A DNA stretch of 52,573 nt from the NCBI GenBank assembly GCA_945876035.1, contig CAMCMU010000034.1, positions 1-52,573 of the forward strand, in the 5' to 3' direction. The translations under genes were made by a program, and so were the position numbers. The DNA comes from Schlesneria paludicola DSM 18645 (GTDB taxonomy: Bacteria > Planctomycetota > Planctomycetia > Planctomycetales > Planctomycetaceae). Under the pieces are notes generated by a model. The model worked only from the letters and a program-made list of their open reading frames with translations. It was not told the origin of the DNA and did no database searches. Below are positions 45,270 through 52,573 of this stretch, in pieces. The stretch's first letter is position 1, and every line of letters starts with the position of its first letter.

Positions 45270-46981
45270 TCAGGCAGTGAGTCGGTGTGGAGATTGAAAA
45301 AACGTTTCTGCGCGCGGGGGCTTGAAGCGGAGGCGTTTTGGGGCACTCGGGGAGCGCGGCAATTGGTTTTCGGGCGAGAAGGCGACGACGGGGGATTGCC
45401 CAAACGGCGAGGCCCACCTGGCTCCCAGCAGTTGGGCGAGCCTCGCTTGGATCATCGCGCGGAGCTTCTTCGAGGCCGCGGCTCGCAGCACGTTCCAACC
45501 GCTGACCTTCAGCAGAATCGTGCGGAACACGGCACCCCGGCCGCGCACGCGGAGCCAGCCCAAGCTCAACCGATTCTTCAGGCCGCTGTTCGTCGATTCG
45601 ATCCCGGAGCGTGCCGCGTACCCATCGCGGAACACGCTCGTCTCTTCTTCGACACGGCGTTCGGCGAGGCTGCGGGCCTGGTCCGTGAACTTCAGTTCGA
45701 AGCGATCATCAGGCGTCTGATGGATCGGGCAGAGCTTCAGCAGCGGGCACGACGCACAGGTGAAGGACGGCATCTCGACGACCGTGGTGTGAGTCGCCGC
45801 GTCGCGCGTGACGTGCAGGGGCGCGTGGCCGGCGGGACACGCCTCGACCGAGTCGGTCACTTCATGATGTGCGAAGTCGTCGAGCGTCAGTTCTCCGGCT
45901 TCCACTTGAGGAACGCGGCCCGGCACGGGGCGATCAGTTCGACACCGAACGACTCCGCGATCACGTAGTTCTCATCGCTGCCATAGGCGGTGTCGGCCGC
46001 CATCTGCTCGGGGGCCAGGCCGTTCGCGGCGAGTTGCCCGAGCATCGGCCGCACCGTCTTCGAGTCGCTCGCACACGCCGTCTCGGGGATCACGCCCGTG
46101 ATGAGTTGCCCGTCGTTCCCGGCGGAGCAGGTCGCGCTCAACTGCACCTGATAGCCCTGACCCTGCCTCCACTCAACACAGTGGCCGTCGTAGGTCGCAT
46201 TTGGGTCGGACGGATTCTGAATCACGTCGCCGCCGGTCTGCGCGAGGACGACGACGCGGCCCTCGATGACCTCGCACTGCTGCTGAAAGATCTGCACCAG
46301 CGACGTGTACGACGTGCGGCCGTTTATCTCGGTGCGGTCGGCGAAACGTTCGATCACCAACAGCAGGTCCTCGGCGACTTGCTGCTTCGAGCGCGCCCGA
46401 GCCGCCGCGTCCCTGGCCTCGGCGAACAGCCGACCCTCCGACGGCGCGTACCGTGTCCGCAACTCCTCGGGCAGCGCCGCGTAGTCGTCCGCCACGTGAC
46501 GCCGGATCTGCGTGAGACACCGCTTCACCGCCACCGCCACCGCCACCGCCATCAGACGCACCCGGCCGAACGTCGCCATGTGACTGAAGACGTGTGTGCT
46601 GTCCAACCGCTGCTGCGACACGTCCAGTTCCAGCAAGTCCGTCAGCGTGATCGTCAGTTCGGTAAAGACCCGCGTCGCGAGATCGTCGTCCGTGAACAGC
46701 TTCCGATAACGTTCCGCCGTCCGGTCGGAACACTCGGCCCCCAACTCGATGTTCAACGCGAACGGCACATCGGCCCGCATCATGTCGGCGTCGGCGGCGT
46801 CCACCGCGTTCCAGTCGAAAACGTCGGACAGGAACACCAGCCCGGCCATCGAATGCAACTCCTTGGTGGGACATCCCGTGTCGGGCGAGAAGTGCTCGAC
46901 CAGTTCCCTCACCGGCAACAACTCCACCACCACCGCGCGAAAGAGACCCTGCCACCCCGAAAGAAAGCGTTCCCGAGCCAT
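45270..46981 (-). pseudogene. IS1182-like transposase split by one missing base
   Basis: The N-terminal part (ATG 46981 to stop 45887) carries the InsH/DUF772-type domain (ELVEHFSPDTGCPTKELHS, ALNIELGAECSDRTAERYRK, LELDVSQQRLDSTHVFSHM) and the DDE-domain start (LITGVIPETACASDSKTVR, MAADTAYGSDENYVIAE). It ends LKWKPEN. The rest continues in the -1 frame as LTLDDFAHHEVTDSVEACPA, FTCASCPLLKLCPIHQ, and FRDGYAARSGIESTNSGLKN to 45270. Fusing the halves needs base 45890 to be read twice. No slippery heptamer is present, so it is a one-base deletion or sequencing error and not programmed frameshifting. The high-G/C style of both halves is the same. The leader before the ATG is at most 20 bp, so the right end of the element is probably truncated. 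Confidence 0.85.
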
Positions 46982-46989
46982 CCCCGACA

Positions 46990-47310
46990 GCACCCCTACT
47001 GGATGTGCCGGCCGAAATCATTGCGTTACTGTACCACTACCGATGGACGATTGAGATTTTTTTCCGCGTTTTCAAGCATCTGCTGGGCTGCCGTCATCTG
47101 CTGAGCCATTCTCAGAACGGTATCGAAGTGCAGGTCTACTGCGCGATCATCGCGTGCATGCTGATCAGCCTGTGGACAGGTCGCAAGCCAACGTTGCGAA
47201 CTCACGAGATGATCTGCTGGTACTTCTGCGGCATGGCCGACCAGGAAGAACTGCTGGCTCATCTGGCGAAACTCCACAAGCCGTCCGAGCCTCGAAAACT
47301 TATCATCTGA
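46990..47310 (+). pseudogene. C-terminal fragment of IS4-family transposase
   Basis: The fragment reads LLDVPAEIIALLYHYRWTIE, IFFRVFKHLLGCRHLLSHSQ, NGIEVQVYCAIIACMLISLW, TLRTHEMICWYFCGMADQEE and LLAHLAKLHKPSEPRKLII. This is the last third of an IS4-type DDE transposase, including the YREK-like element 'Y.YRW.IE.FF...K' with the catalytic Glu. The 5' two-thirds are absent and sequence to the left is the IS1182-like element, so a junction occurred near 46990. It is therefore inactive. Confidence 0.9.
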
Positions 47311-47454
47311 TTCGCGGGGCATTCCAGTCGCGTCGCCAGCCCCGCCTCACGCTGCGCGGATAACAATCCGATCCGCTGCCATGAAGTCACTCACGCATCG
47401 ACTTCACCGTGCTCAGTCCCCTGACGGTCGAAACCAAAGGAATCGCTTCCTATC

Positions 47455-47715
47455 ATGCGCCGTACAGCAACAGCAGTGCCGAACAGCATTGAGAATGTCC
47501 CCTTTTTTGATTCCTTCAAAGTCGCAAAGGTGCTCCGCAAAAGACTGCCGAATATTCTCACCTGGTTCAAACATCGCATCAGCACCAGCGCAGGATTCAA
47601 CAGCAGGATTCAGTCAATCAAATCCAACGCTCGCGGTTTCCGAAAATTCCACAACTACAGGACAAGAATTCTGTTCTTCTGTGGAAGACTTCAACTCAAA
47701 AACGAACTCCGCTAG
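47455..47715 (+). pseudogene. C-terminal fragment of ISL3-family transposase
   Basis: The recognisable part is RKRLPNILTWFKHRISTS, AGFNSRIQSIKSNARGFRKF, HNYRTRILFFCGRLQLKN and ELR with a TAG at 47713. This is the C-terminal signature of ISL3-type transposases ('ITN....EG.NS.IQ.IK..ARGFR.F.NYR.RILFFCG'). The element loses a few residues at STS-AG compared with the expected pattern and its 5' part is not visible, so it is a relic. It lies 145 bp from the IS4 fragment. Confidence 0.85.
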
Positions 47716-47845
47716 CCATTAAAATCCTCGAAGAACCACAAAATCAACGTCGCTCGGAGCAAGATGAAAGCGACCTGCGATTGGTGAATGCAAACTGAAA
47801 GAGAAACTGATCGCATTTCGAGCGATTATGAACAAAACCTCTTGA

Positions 47846-48037
47846 TTACAGCATCAAACATTGTTTTCCACCAAATGCAATCCCATCTTTACTCAGATGC
47901 CATTCTTCTACTGAGACATCGCCAGCACGCGTTTTTTGTTCTTCCTCCGGCCCCATGGCCTCAAGAAAGCGTACATGCCAACCCGTCTCTGCGACACGAT
48001 GTCCCACAAAAAACGCAGTCCCACAAAAGACGCACGC
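47846..48037 (-). pseudogene. Short coding-like fragment after FAAL gene, zinc-ribbon-like start
   Basis: A frame with no clear start codon begins within the last codons of the fatty-acyl-AMP ligase gene. It reads ACVFCGTAFFVGHRVAETG, WHVRFLEAMGPEEEQKTR and AGDVSVEEWHLSKDG, ending AFGGKQCLML at 47846. The composition is protein-like, with CVFCG suggesting a metal-binding knuckle, but no family is recognised. It may be an interspersed-repeat fragment or a gene remnant brought in with the neighbouring insertion sequences. Confidence 0.35.
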
Positions 48038-48039
48038 AT

Positions 48040-50103
48040 TTATTTCAGATTTGCATCGGTTTTGCTGAGGAATGCAGTGAGTTCGTTGAGAGTTGGATGC
48101 TTTTGTAAGGTCTCGATTGAAATCGTTGGCGACAATTCCTGCAACGACAACGCCAATCCCGCGAGTCCAATCGAATCCAGTCCGAACGTGACGAAAGAGC
48201 GGTTTGGGTCGAGCTTACTGACAGAAATTTTCAGTTCCTTTGCAAGGAGTGCGGCAACACTTTTTGAAATTGACGGAGATTCAACCGATGAAGCAAGATC
48301 AATTTTCCCAAGCTCGCTTATTTCATTCAAATCCAATTCGTCATTCGGTCTAGTCGAAGAAAACGTGACAGCAAGTGTGTTCTCCAAATACTTCATTTTC
48401 GATATACGCCTCTGGACTTTTCCACTTGATGTTCTGGAAAACGTCGTCGGGCGAACAAATACCAAATCCGATAGTACGACCTCAAATTGCTCGACAATCG
48501 CAGATCTCAATGCCTCTATTGATGTCTTGAGAAGATCCTTGCCATTTCCTGCGGTATTGCCTTCGTTACTCCACCGAACCATTTCACGGTTTCCTTCGGC
48601 AACGACGACAAGCCGTTCCTCACCAGCAACTTCAACAGAAAACGCAGCACAGTTGTTCGGCTCGATAAAATCGAAGTGTTGTTCCACCAGTTTTTCAATG
48701 TCCTGCGGATAGATGTTACGGCCCCGGATGATGATCAGATCTTTTAATCGTCCGGTGACATACAGTTCATCGCATCGCAGAAAGCCAAAATCTCCAGATC
48801 GAAACCAGTTTCTCTCATCTCCGATGAGTTTGGCATGAAAGGTTTGTTCCGTGTCATCGACTCGCTGCCAATATCCACCTGCAATACTCTCACCGCTGAT
48901 CCAGATCTCGCCAATGTTTGTTGCAGTGCAGGGCGAGTGAGTTTCAGGGTCGACAATTTGCACTACCAAGTCGTCACCAATTCGTCCACAACTGACGTTC
49001 GTTTGCACGCGCGCTGTGTCACCGCCTGCGTCAACGATTTGATTTTGTTCTATGAATTGGGCGTCTAGATGGACGACGGGCGATTCAATTAACGGAGGTC
49101 CGCCTGAAACAAAGAGTGTTGCCTCGGCCAATCCGTAGCAGGGGAAGAAGGCAGCCTTTCGAAACCCATATTCCTTAAATGCATTGCTGAACATTTCGAT
49201 GGTTTCAGCGCGGACAGGCTCGGCACCATTGTATGCGGTCTTCCATGTACTCAAATTGAGCGAGCGCTTCTGCTCCTCGGATACTCTTCGCACGCAGTGC
49301 CCGTAAGCAAAATTGGGGCCGCCCGCCGAAGTTCCTCGGAACTCGGTAATCGCCCTAAGCCAGATTGCCGGATCTCTTAGAAATGCATTTGGAGCCATCA
49401 ATACGGAGGGAAAACCGACGAATAATGGTTGAAGAATTCCGCCAATTAGGCCCATATCGTGAAACATTGGCAACCAGGACACCATAACAGAATCCTGATC
49501 GTGTTTGAAATTCTGCTGAATCGAAATTTCGTTGGCGACGATATTGTCGTGGGTGATCATTACCCCTTTGGGGGCAGCGGTAGAGCCAGACGTATATTGA
49601 AGAAACGCGATTTGCCGTGAATTGATTTGTGGAAGGCTTGCTCTTGGCGACGAAGTCTGAATTTCGTCCGTTACGATGATCTTCGATCCGTCGATTGAAT
49701 CTGCGAATTCTCCTCCGATGTTATTCTGAGTCTCGCGATTGCAGAGTAGTAGCCGAGGATGACAGTCTTTTGCGATTGCCACTATGCGTTCAGCATTTCG
49801 ATTCTTTTTTGGTGGATACGCTGGAACGGCAATAATTCCCGCATACAGACATGCAATGAAAGAATCAATAAACGCCAGTCCGGGCGAATACATCATCAAA
49901 GCCCGGTCTCCCGGCTGGGCGTGGTCTAGAAGGTTGGACGCAATGCTGCGGGCACGTTCGTCAAGTGCGGCGTATGTTGTTGAGACTGATTCTTCGTTGA
50001 GACTGAGAAAAGTGTACGCTGTGCGTAATCCCTTTCCAGTTTCGAGATGGGAATCGAGTGCGGTGAGGAGCGTCTTATGATTCGGCTCAATATTCTGCGT
50101 CAT
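48040..50103 (-). CDS. Fatty-acyl-AMP ligase fused to acyl carrier protein
   Basis: The 687-residue product has an adenylation domain (about residues 20-590) of the FAAL subgroup: IAFLQYTSGSTAAPKGVMIT (ATP loop), SWLPMFHDMGLIGGILQPLF, GGPNFAYGHCVRR, KTAYNGAEPVRAET, FFPCYGLAEATLFVSGG, WFRSGDFGFLRCDELYVTGR and DLIIIRGRNIYPQDIE. 'FHDMGL' and the FAAL-type insertion after YVTGR favour acyl-AMP over CoA ligase. A carrier domain (about 610-685) holds the phosphopantetheine serine in VTFGLDSIGLAGLALSLQE (about 647). The enzyme would activate a fatty acid as acyl-AMP and load it on its own carrier without CoA. It is the last gene of a minus-strand unit, 145 bp after the desaturase. The DNA is visibly more A/T-rich than the flanks. 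Confidence 0.93.
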   Translation of the reverse strand: MTQNIEPNHKTLLTALDSHLETGKGLRTAYTFLSLNEESVSTTYAALDERARSIASNLLDHAQPGDRALMMYSPGLAFIDSFIACLYAGIIAVPAYPPKKNRNAERIVAIAKDCHPRLLLCNRETQNNIGGEFADSIDGSKIIVTDEIQTSSPRASLPQINSRQIAFLQYTSGSTAAPKGVMITHDNIVANEISIQQNFKHDQDSVMVSWLPMFHDMGLIGGILQPLFVGFPSVLMAPNAFLRDPAIWLRAITEFRGTSAGGPNFAYGHCVRRVSEEQKRSLNLSTWKTAYNGAEPVRAETIEMFSNAFKEYGFRKAAFFPCYGLAEATLFVSGGPPLIESPVVHLDAQFIEQNQIVDAGGDTARVQTNVSCGRIGDDLVVQIVDPETHSPCTATNIGEIWISGESIAGGYWQRVDDTEQTFHAKLIGDERNWFRSGDFGFLRCDELYVTGRLKDLIIIRGRNIYPQDIEKLVEQHFDFIEPNNCAAFSVEVAGEERLVVVAEGNREMVRWSNEGNTAGNGKDLLKTSIEALRSAIVEQFEVVLSDLVFVRPTTFSRTSSGKVQRRISKMKYLENTLAVTFSSTRPNDELDLNEISELGKIDLASSVESPSISKSVAALLAKELKISVSKLDPNRSFVTFGLDSIGLAGLALSLQELSPTISIETLQKHPTLNELTAFLSKTDANLK

Positions 50104-50248
50104 GTCTGGGAGAACCTCGACTAACGAAGTAACAGTTCAATGTAAAAACCGTTCAGATTACTTTTCAAAATTACTGAACCGAAAGACGCGGCACAAAATA
50201 CTGCTTCGTGCAATTCACCAATATGCACTCCTTCAAATTGAGAACGCA

Positions 50249-51190
50249 TCATTCTCCAACCCGGACAGCAGCCACCGGACGCACATTCCACGCGAGTCGG
50301 CACCATGCGAGTATCTGTATGACCACATATCCCAAGTCGATTTGCCACCAACGATGCCCAAACGCGGCTGACGCTGGCGAAGCATGGTGATTGTTGTGCC
50401 ATGCCTCACCGAAAGAAGGCAGCGCCAACCACACTAAATTGGTGCTGTGATCGTGAGTATCGTAGGATGCTTTCCCCAAAAGATGGCACAGAGAATTGAT
50501 GCACCACGTTATTTGAGAACTCACTGCGACGCGAAGACAACCAGCCCAGAGAATTCCGAGTCCGACACTGCGCCACGAATGATCGTAATAGCCAGCTATG
50601 CAGCCGGGTGCAACGAGTCCGAACAAAAACCAGTACAAAAAGTTTCTATTGATAGAACAGAGTTCGCGGTCTTTTATAAGGTCCGGCGCATAGTGCATCG
50701 GATGTGGCATGTCGTAAGACAAGACCCACCCAAAATGACTATGCCAAAAACCGCGTAGTCCAGAAAGCGGTACTTTGCCATCGACCAAAGGAGAATGCGG
50801 ATCTCCATTAAGGTCGCTAAACTGATGATGGCGACGATGAAGTGCCACCCAAGCGATTACTGGACCTTGTCCTGACATTGTACCCAGAATAGCAATGACA
50901 GACCTCAACAACTTTGACGTTTCAAACGCACGATGACTGAAGAGCCGGTGGTAGCCAACACTGATACCTACGCCAAAACTGAGGCACCATAACGTGGTTG
51001 TTACACTGAGGACCGCCGGAGTCGGGGCAATCCAAGGCAAAACCCCAAGGGCAGCGGTCGCACCGACCAGTGGAATAACGTGGCAAAAAAGAATGTACCA
51101 AAAAAGCTTTCCTGCCAACGCCTTGTGAGGAATGACGTTTTCAAGAACCCCTGAAATATTGCTCAGGGAACTGGTTTTGCGTGCAGACAC
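50249..51190 (-). CDS. Acyl-lipid/acyl-CoA fatty-acid desaturase
   Basis: The 313-residue membrane di-iron enzyme has three histidine boxes: VGYHRLFSHRAFE (about residue 81), LHRRHHQFSDLNGDPHSP (about 118) and GEAWHNNHHASPASAAFG (about 264). Four hydrophobic segments (for example WYILFCHVIPLVGATAALG and FWYLFGLVAPGC-like stretches) place it in the inner membrane. This is the delta-9-type stearoyl desaturase layout, in which NxxHH forms the third box. It would insert a cis double bond into an acyl chain, either CoA- or, in this context, carrier-bound. The start is a GTG at 51190 with GGAG 9 nt upstream. It lies between the methyltransferase and the acyl-AMP ligase, 145 and 109 bp apart, on the same strand. 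Confidence 0.93.
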   Translation of the reverse strand: MSARKTSSLSNISGVLENVIPHKALAGKLFWYILFCHVIPLVGATAALGVLPWIAPTPAVLSVTTTLWCLSFGVGISVGYHRLFSHRAFETSKLLRSVIAILGTMSGQGPVIAWVALHRRHHQFSDLNGDPHSPLVDGKVPLSGLRGFWHSHFGWVLSYDMPHPMHYAPDLIKDRELCSINRNFLYWFLFGLVAPGCIAGYYDHSWRSVGLGILWAGCLRVAVSSQITWCINSLCHLLGKASYDTHDHSTNLVWLALPSFGEAWHNNHHASPASAAFGHRWWQIDLGYVVIQILAWCRLAWNVRPVAAVRVGE

Positions 51191-51299
51191 GATTCAATTC
51201 TCCGTTGTTGGTTCGGATGCACCAGAATGAATTTGTGGGCAACTGAAATATGTCTGTGATAGTTGGTTTACTTGCGTGGAGTCTGATTTCATTTTGGTG

Positions 51300-52202
51300 T
51301 CAAAAGCGTTTCAGTTCCAAGTACGCAACATTTCCGTGTGGATCTGTAAAGACTCTCTTCGATTCAGCTTCGCCGAATTCCAAAAGCGATGACGCTTTTC
51401 GATAGGCAAGGCTCCAATCCATGAATCCATCCATATATCCTCGGCCGTGGCTTGTGGTCGTAAAATTACCGATCAATAGTGTGCCTCCGTTTTTGACGGA
51501 CGCGAATAGTATTCGCGTAAGACGCTCAGCAAGACTGTCTGGCAAATAATCGTAAAGCCCCATCGAATAGATGAAATCGGATTGAGGCACCGGTATTTCA
51601 CCGCTGATGATTTCAAGGACGTTTCCAACTATCGTTACGACTGATCGCTTGGACTGCTCAGCTTGGACGACCTTCAAGCTTTCGGCGTCTTGGTCAATTG
51701 CGTAAATCGTTCCAACTCGACCATCGCAAACAGCCTTTGAATCCTGACATTCTCTTAAATGTCCGCAGGCAATGGATGTTATGACAGGTTGTTCTACCGT
51801 ACTGGCGATTTCGTCAATCGCTCTTGCGACGTAGTCACGACGCCAGATAACGGATTGACCGTTCGGAAGGCGGGTCGTCGCATCAAAAACGCGGTTTCCA
51901 ATTTCGGACGTGCCTTCAGGGGGGGGCCCCGAATACACAAAATCCAACATCACGGCGTCACCGGCATATCCTCTCGGCTTTTCAAAAGCACGACGAGTAT
52001 ACGGATCTTCCATAAGCAGTTGCCAGATGGGATGTGATTGACATGTTCTGCGAAATTCTGGGATCTCTGCGGCTAAGTGTGCCGAATCACGAACCGCAGA
52101 TAATTCACGACATAGTTTGTCAATTATCGCGAACGTGCCACCGGATTGAATTTGCGAAATAGCCTCGTCAAATAGAGGGTGTAGCGAGTTGTCTATCCAC
52201 AT
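51300..52202 (-). CDS. Class I SAM methyltransferase, PhcB-like
   Basis: The 300-residue product carries the segment FEKPRGYAGDAVMLDFVYSG, characteristic of methyltransferases annotated with extracellular-factor (3-hydroxypalmitate methyl ester) synthesis in other bacteria. The Rossmann core follows: VITSIACGHLRECQDSKAV (motif I), GTIYAIDQDAESLKVVQAEQ (SAM-binding acidic residue), DFIYSMGLYDYLPDSLAERL and GGTLLIGNFTTTSHGRGYM. The assignment to the PhcB-type family is by visible motif only. A carboxyl methyltransferase on a fatty acid fits its neighbours. The ATG has AAGGA 7 nt upstream. It is the first gene of the unit methyltransferase-desaturase-acyl-AMP ligase/ACP. Confidence 0.85.
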   Translation of the reverse strand: MWIDNSLHPLFDEAISQIQSGGTFAIIDKLCRELSAVRDSAHLAAEIPEFRRTCQSHPIWQLLMEDPYTRRAFEKPRGYAGDAVMLDFVYSGPPPEGTSEIGNRVFDATTRLPNGQSVIWRRDYVARAIDEIASTVEQPVITSIACGHLRECQDSKAVCDGRVGTIYAIDQDAESLKVVQAEQSKRSVVTIVGNVLEIISGEIPVPQSDFIYSMGLYDYLPDSLAERLTRILFASVKNGGTLLIGNFTTTSHGRGYMDGFMDWSLAYRKASSLLEFGEAESKRVFTDPHGNVAYLELKRF

Positions 52203-52399
52203 CTCAAATTCCTTGCTTGACTTGAATCAAAAACACATTCAGTAGAAAAGACCCGGTTTCCGTGCAATCGCCGCGGGTGCCCCTTCCAAGCACAGGGCAA
52301 GACTCAGACGATCCGCCCGAGGCGATTCGGTTAACCTTCACAAACTCGCTGACGCGAAACAGTGGCCCGGCGGCGTGCACGCCGTGCCACAACCGACAG

Positions 52400-52573
52400 C
52401 TACATGCGTTTGATGTAGGCTTTAATGTCCGCTTTGTCTTGGTCGCTCATACCAAAACCAGGAACACCGGCGACGTTCTCGACGAAATTGAAATAACTCT
52501 GGTAGTGATCGAGCAACTGATCGACGTCCAACGCGCCACTATTGTGCATGTACGGAGCTGTCTGTTTGAATCC
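52400..52573 (-). CDS. c-type cytochrome, C-terminal fragment (runs off window)
   Basis: The last 57 codons of a minus-strand gene are visible: GFKQTAPYMHNSGALDVDQL followed by LDHYQSYFNFVENVAGVPG and the tail DQDKADIKAYIKRM with TAG at 52400. The APYMHN segment is the distal methionine loop of di-haem cytochrome c peroxidase/MauG-like proteins ('TAPYMHNG.f.tL.evv.fY'). The haem-binding CxxCH lies outside the window. It is probably periplasmic. Confidence 0.75.
   Translation of the reverse strand, partial: GFKQTAPYMHNSGALDVDQLLDHYQSYFNFVENVAGVPGFGMSDQDKADIKAYIKRM

Noticed and set aside
45880-45926. Programmed -1 frameshift in the IS1182-like transposase
   Set aside because: No X-XXY-YYZ slippery heptamer exists at the overlap, and a one-base deletion explains it.
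45869-46172. Independent small gene at the transposase overlap
   Set aside because: Explained as the start of the shifted transposase frame.
45285-47104. Long plus-strand open frames of 227 and 411 codons
   Set aside because: They are antisense shadows of the G/C-rich IS1182-like transposase and are extremely Arg/His-rich.

Overview
The window reads as a stretch of a large planctomycete chromosome (Planctomycetota, probably class Planctomycetia). The evidence is the set of lineage-typical families: a DUF1549/DUF1553 protein with a CxxCH motif, two DUF1501 proteins with twin-arginine-like leaders, a WD40 protein co-oriented with them, a CehA/McbA-type metallohydrolase and an exported PLP enzyme. 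Gene density is low. Many 0.3-1.3 kb stretches hold no convincing gene, and several hold decayed coding remnants. This assignment is inference from families, since there is no rRNA in the window.

Layout. 1-4.4 kb: hairpins, a frameshifted TolC-family efflux gene, a SAM methyltransferase and a very short Mrr-N-like ORF. 4.4-13.7 kb: a vanadium-type haloperoxidase, then a three-gene minus-strand unit (DUF1501 -> WD40 -> DUF1549/DUF1553), with a second DUF1501 gene divergent from it. 14.4-21 kb: a small secreted protein, hisS, a YkgJ-type cysteine-cluster protein, an exported SelA-like PLP enzyme, dgkA, and an OmpR-type response regulator/histidine kinase pair. 21-30 kb: a small basic ORF whose only well-placed start is ATC, an RmlD-like reductase closed by a strong terminator, a sigma-54 activator without a receiver domain, a CcsA/HemX-like membrane protein with hemA, a 15-bp tandem repeat and a coiled-coil protein. 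30-45 kb: thiL, an HtrA-type protease, a TPR protein, a metallophosphoesterase, a CDF metal exporter, a DUF1345 protein, an alpha/beta hydrolase, a CehA-like metallohydrolase, a two-gene pair ending in a GP88-like protein interrupted by an in-frame amber codon, and an amidohydrolase. 45-48 kb: an insertion-sequence graveyard with an IS1182-like transposase broken by one base, and IS4 and ISL3 transposase tails. 48-52.2 kb: a visibly more A/T-rich minus-strand unit of methyltransferase, fatty-acid desaturase and fatty-acyl-AMP ligase fused to an acyl carrier protein. The window ends inside a c-type cytochrome gene.

How the genes work together. Housekeeping islands (hisS, hemA with its membrane partner, thiL, dgkA, HtrA) lie among planctomycete accessory modules. 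The most system-like unit is the lipid cluster at 48.0-52.2 kb: an acyl chain would be adenylated and loaded on the fused carrier, desaturated, and possibly methylated, giving a fatty-acid-derived small molecule. The second candidate is the pair at 42.7-43.7 kb, where a small DNA-binding-like protein precedes a GP88-like cysteine-rich protein. Both members carry lesions (ATA in place of the start codon, TAG inside the frame) while the rest of their coding signal is intact.
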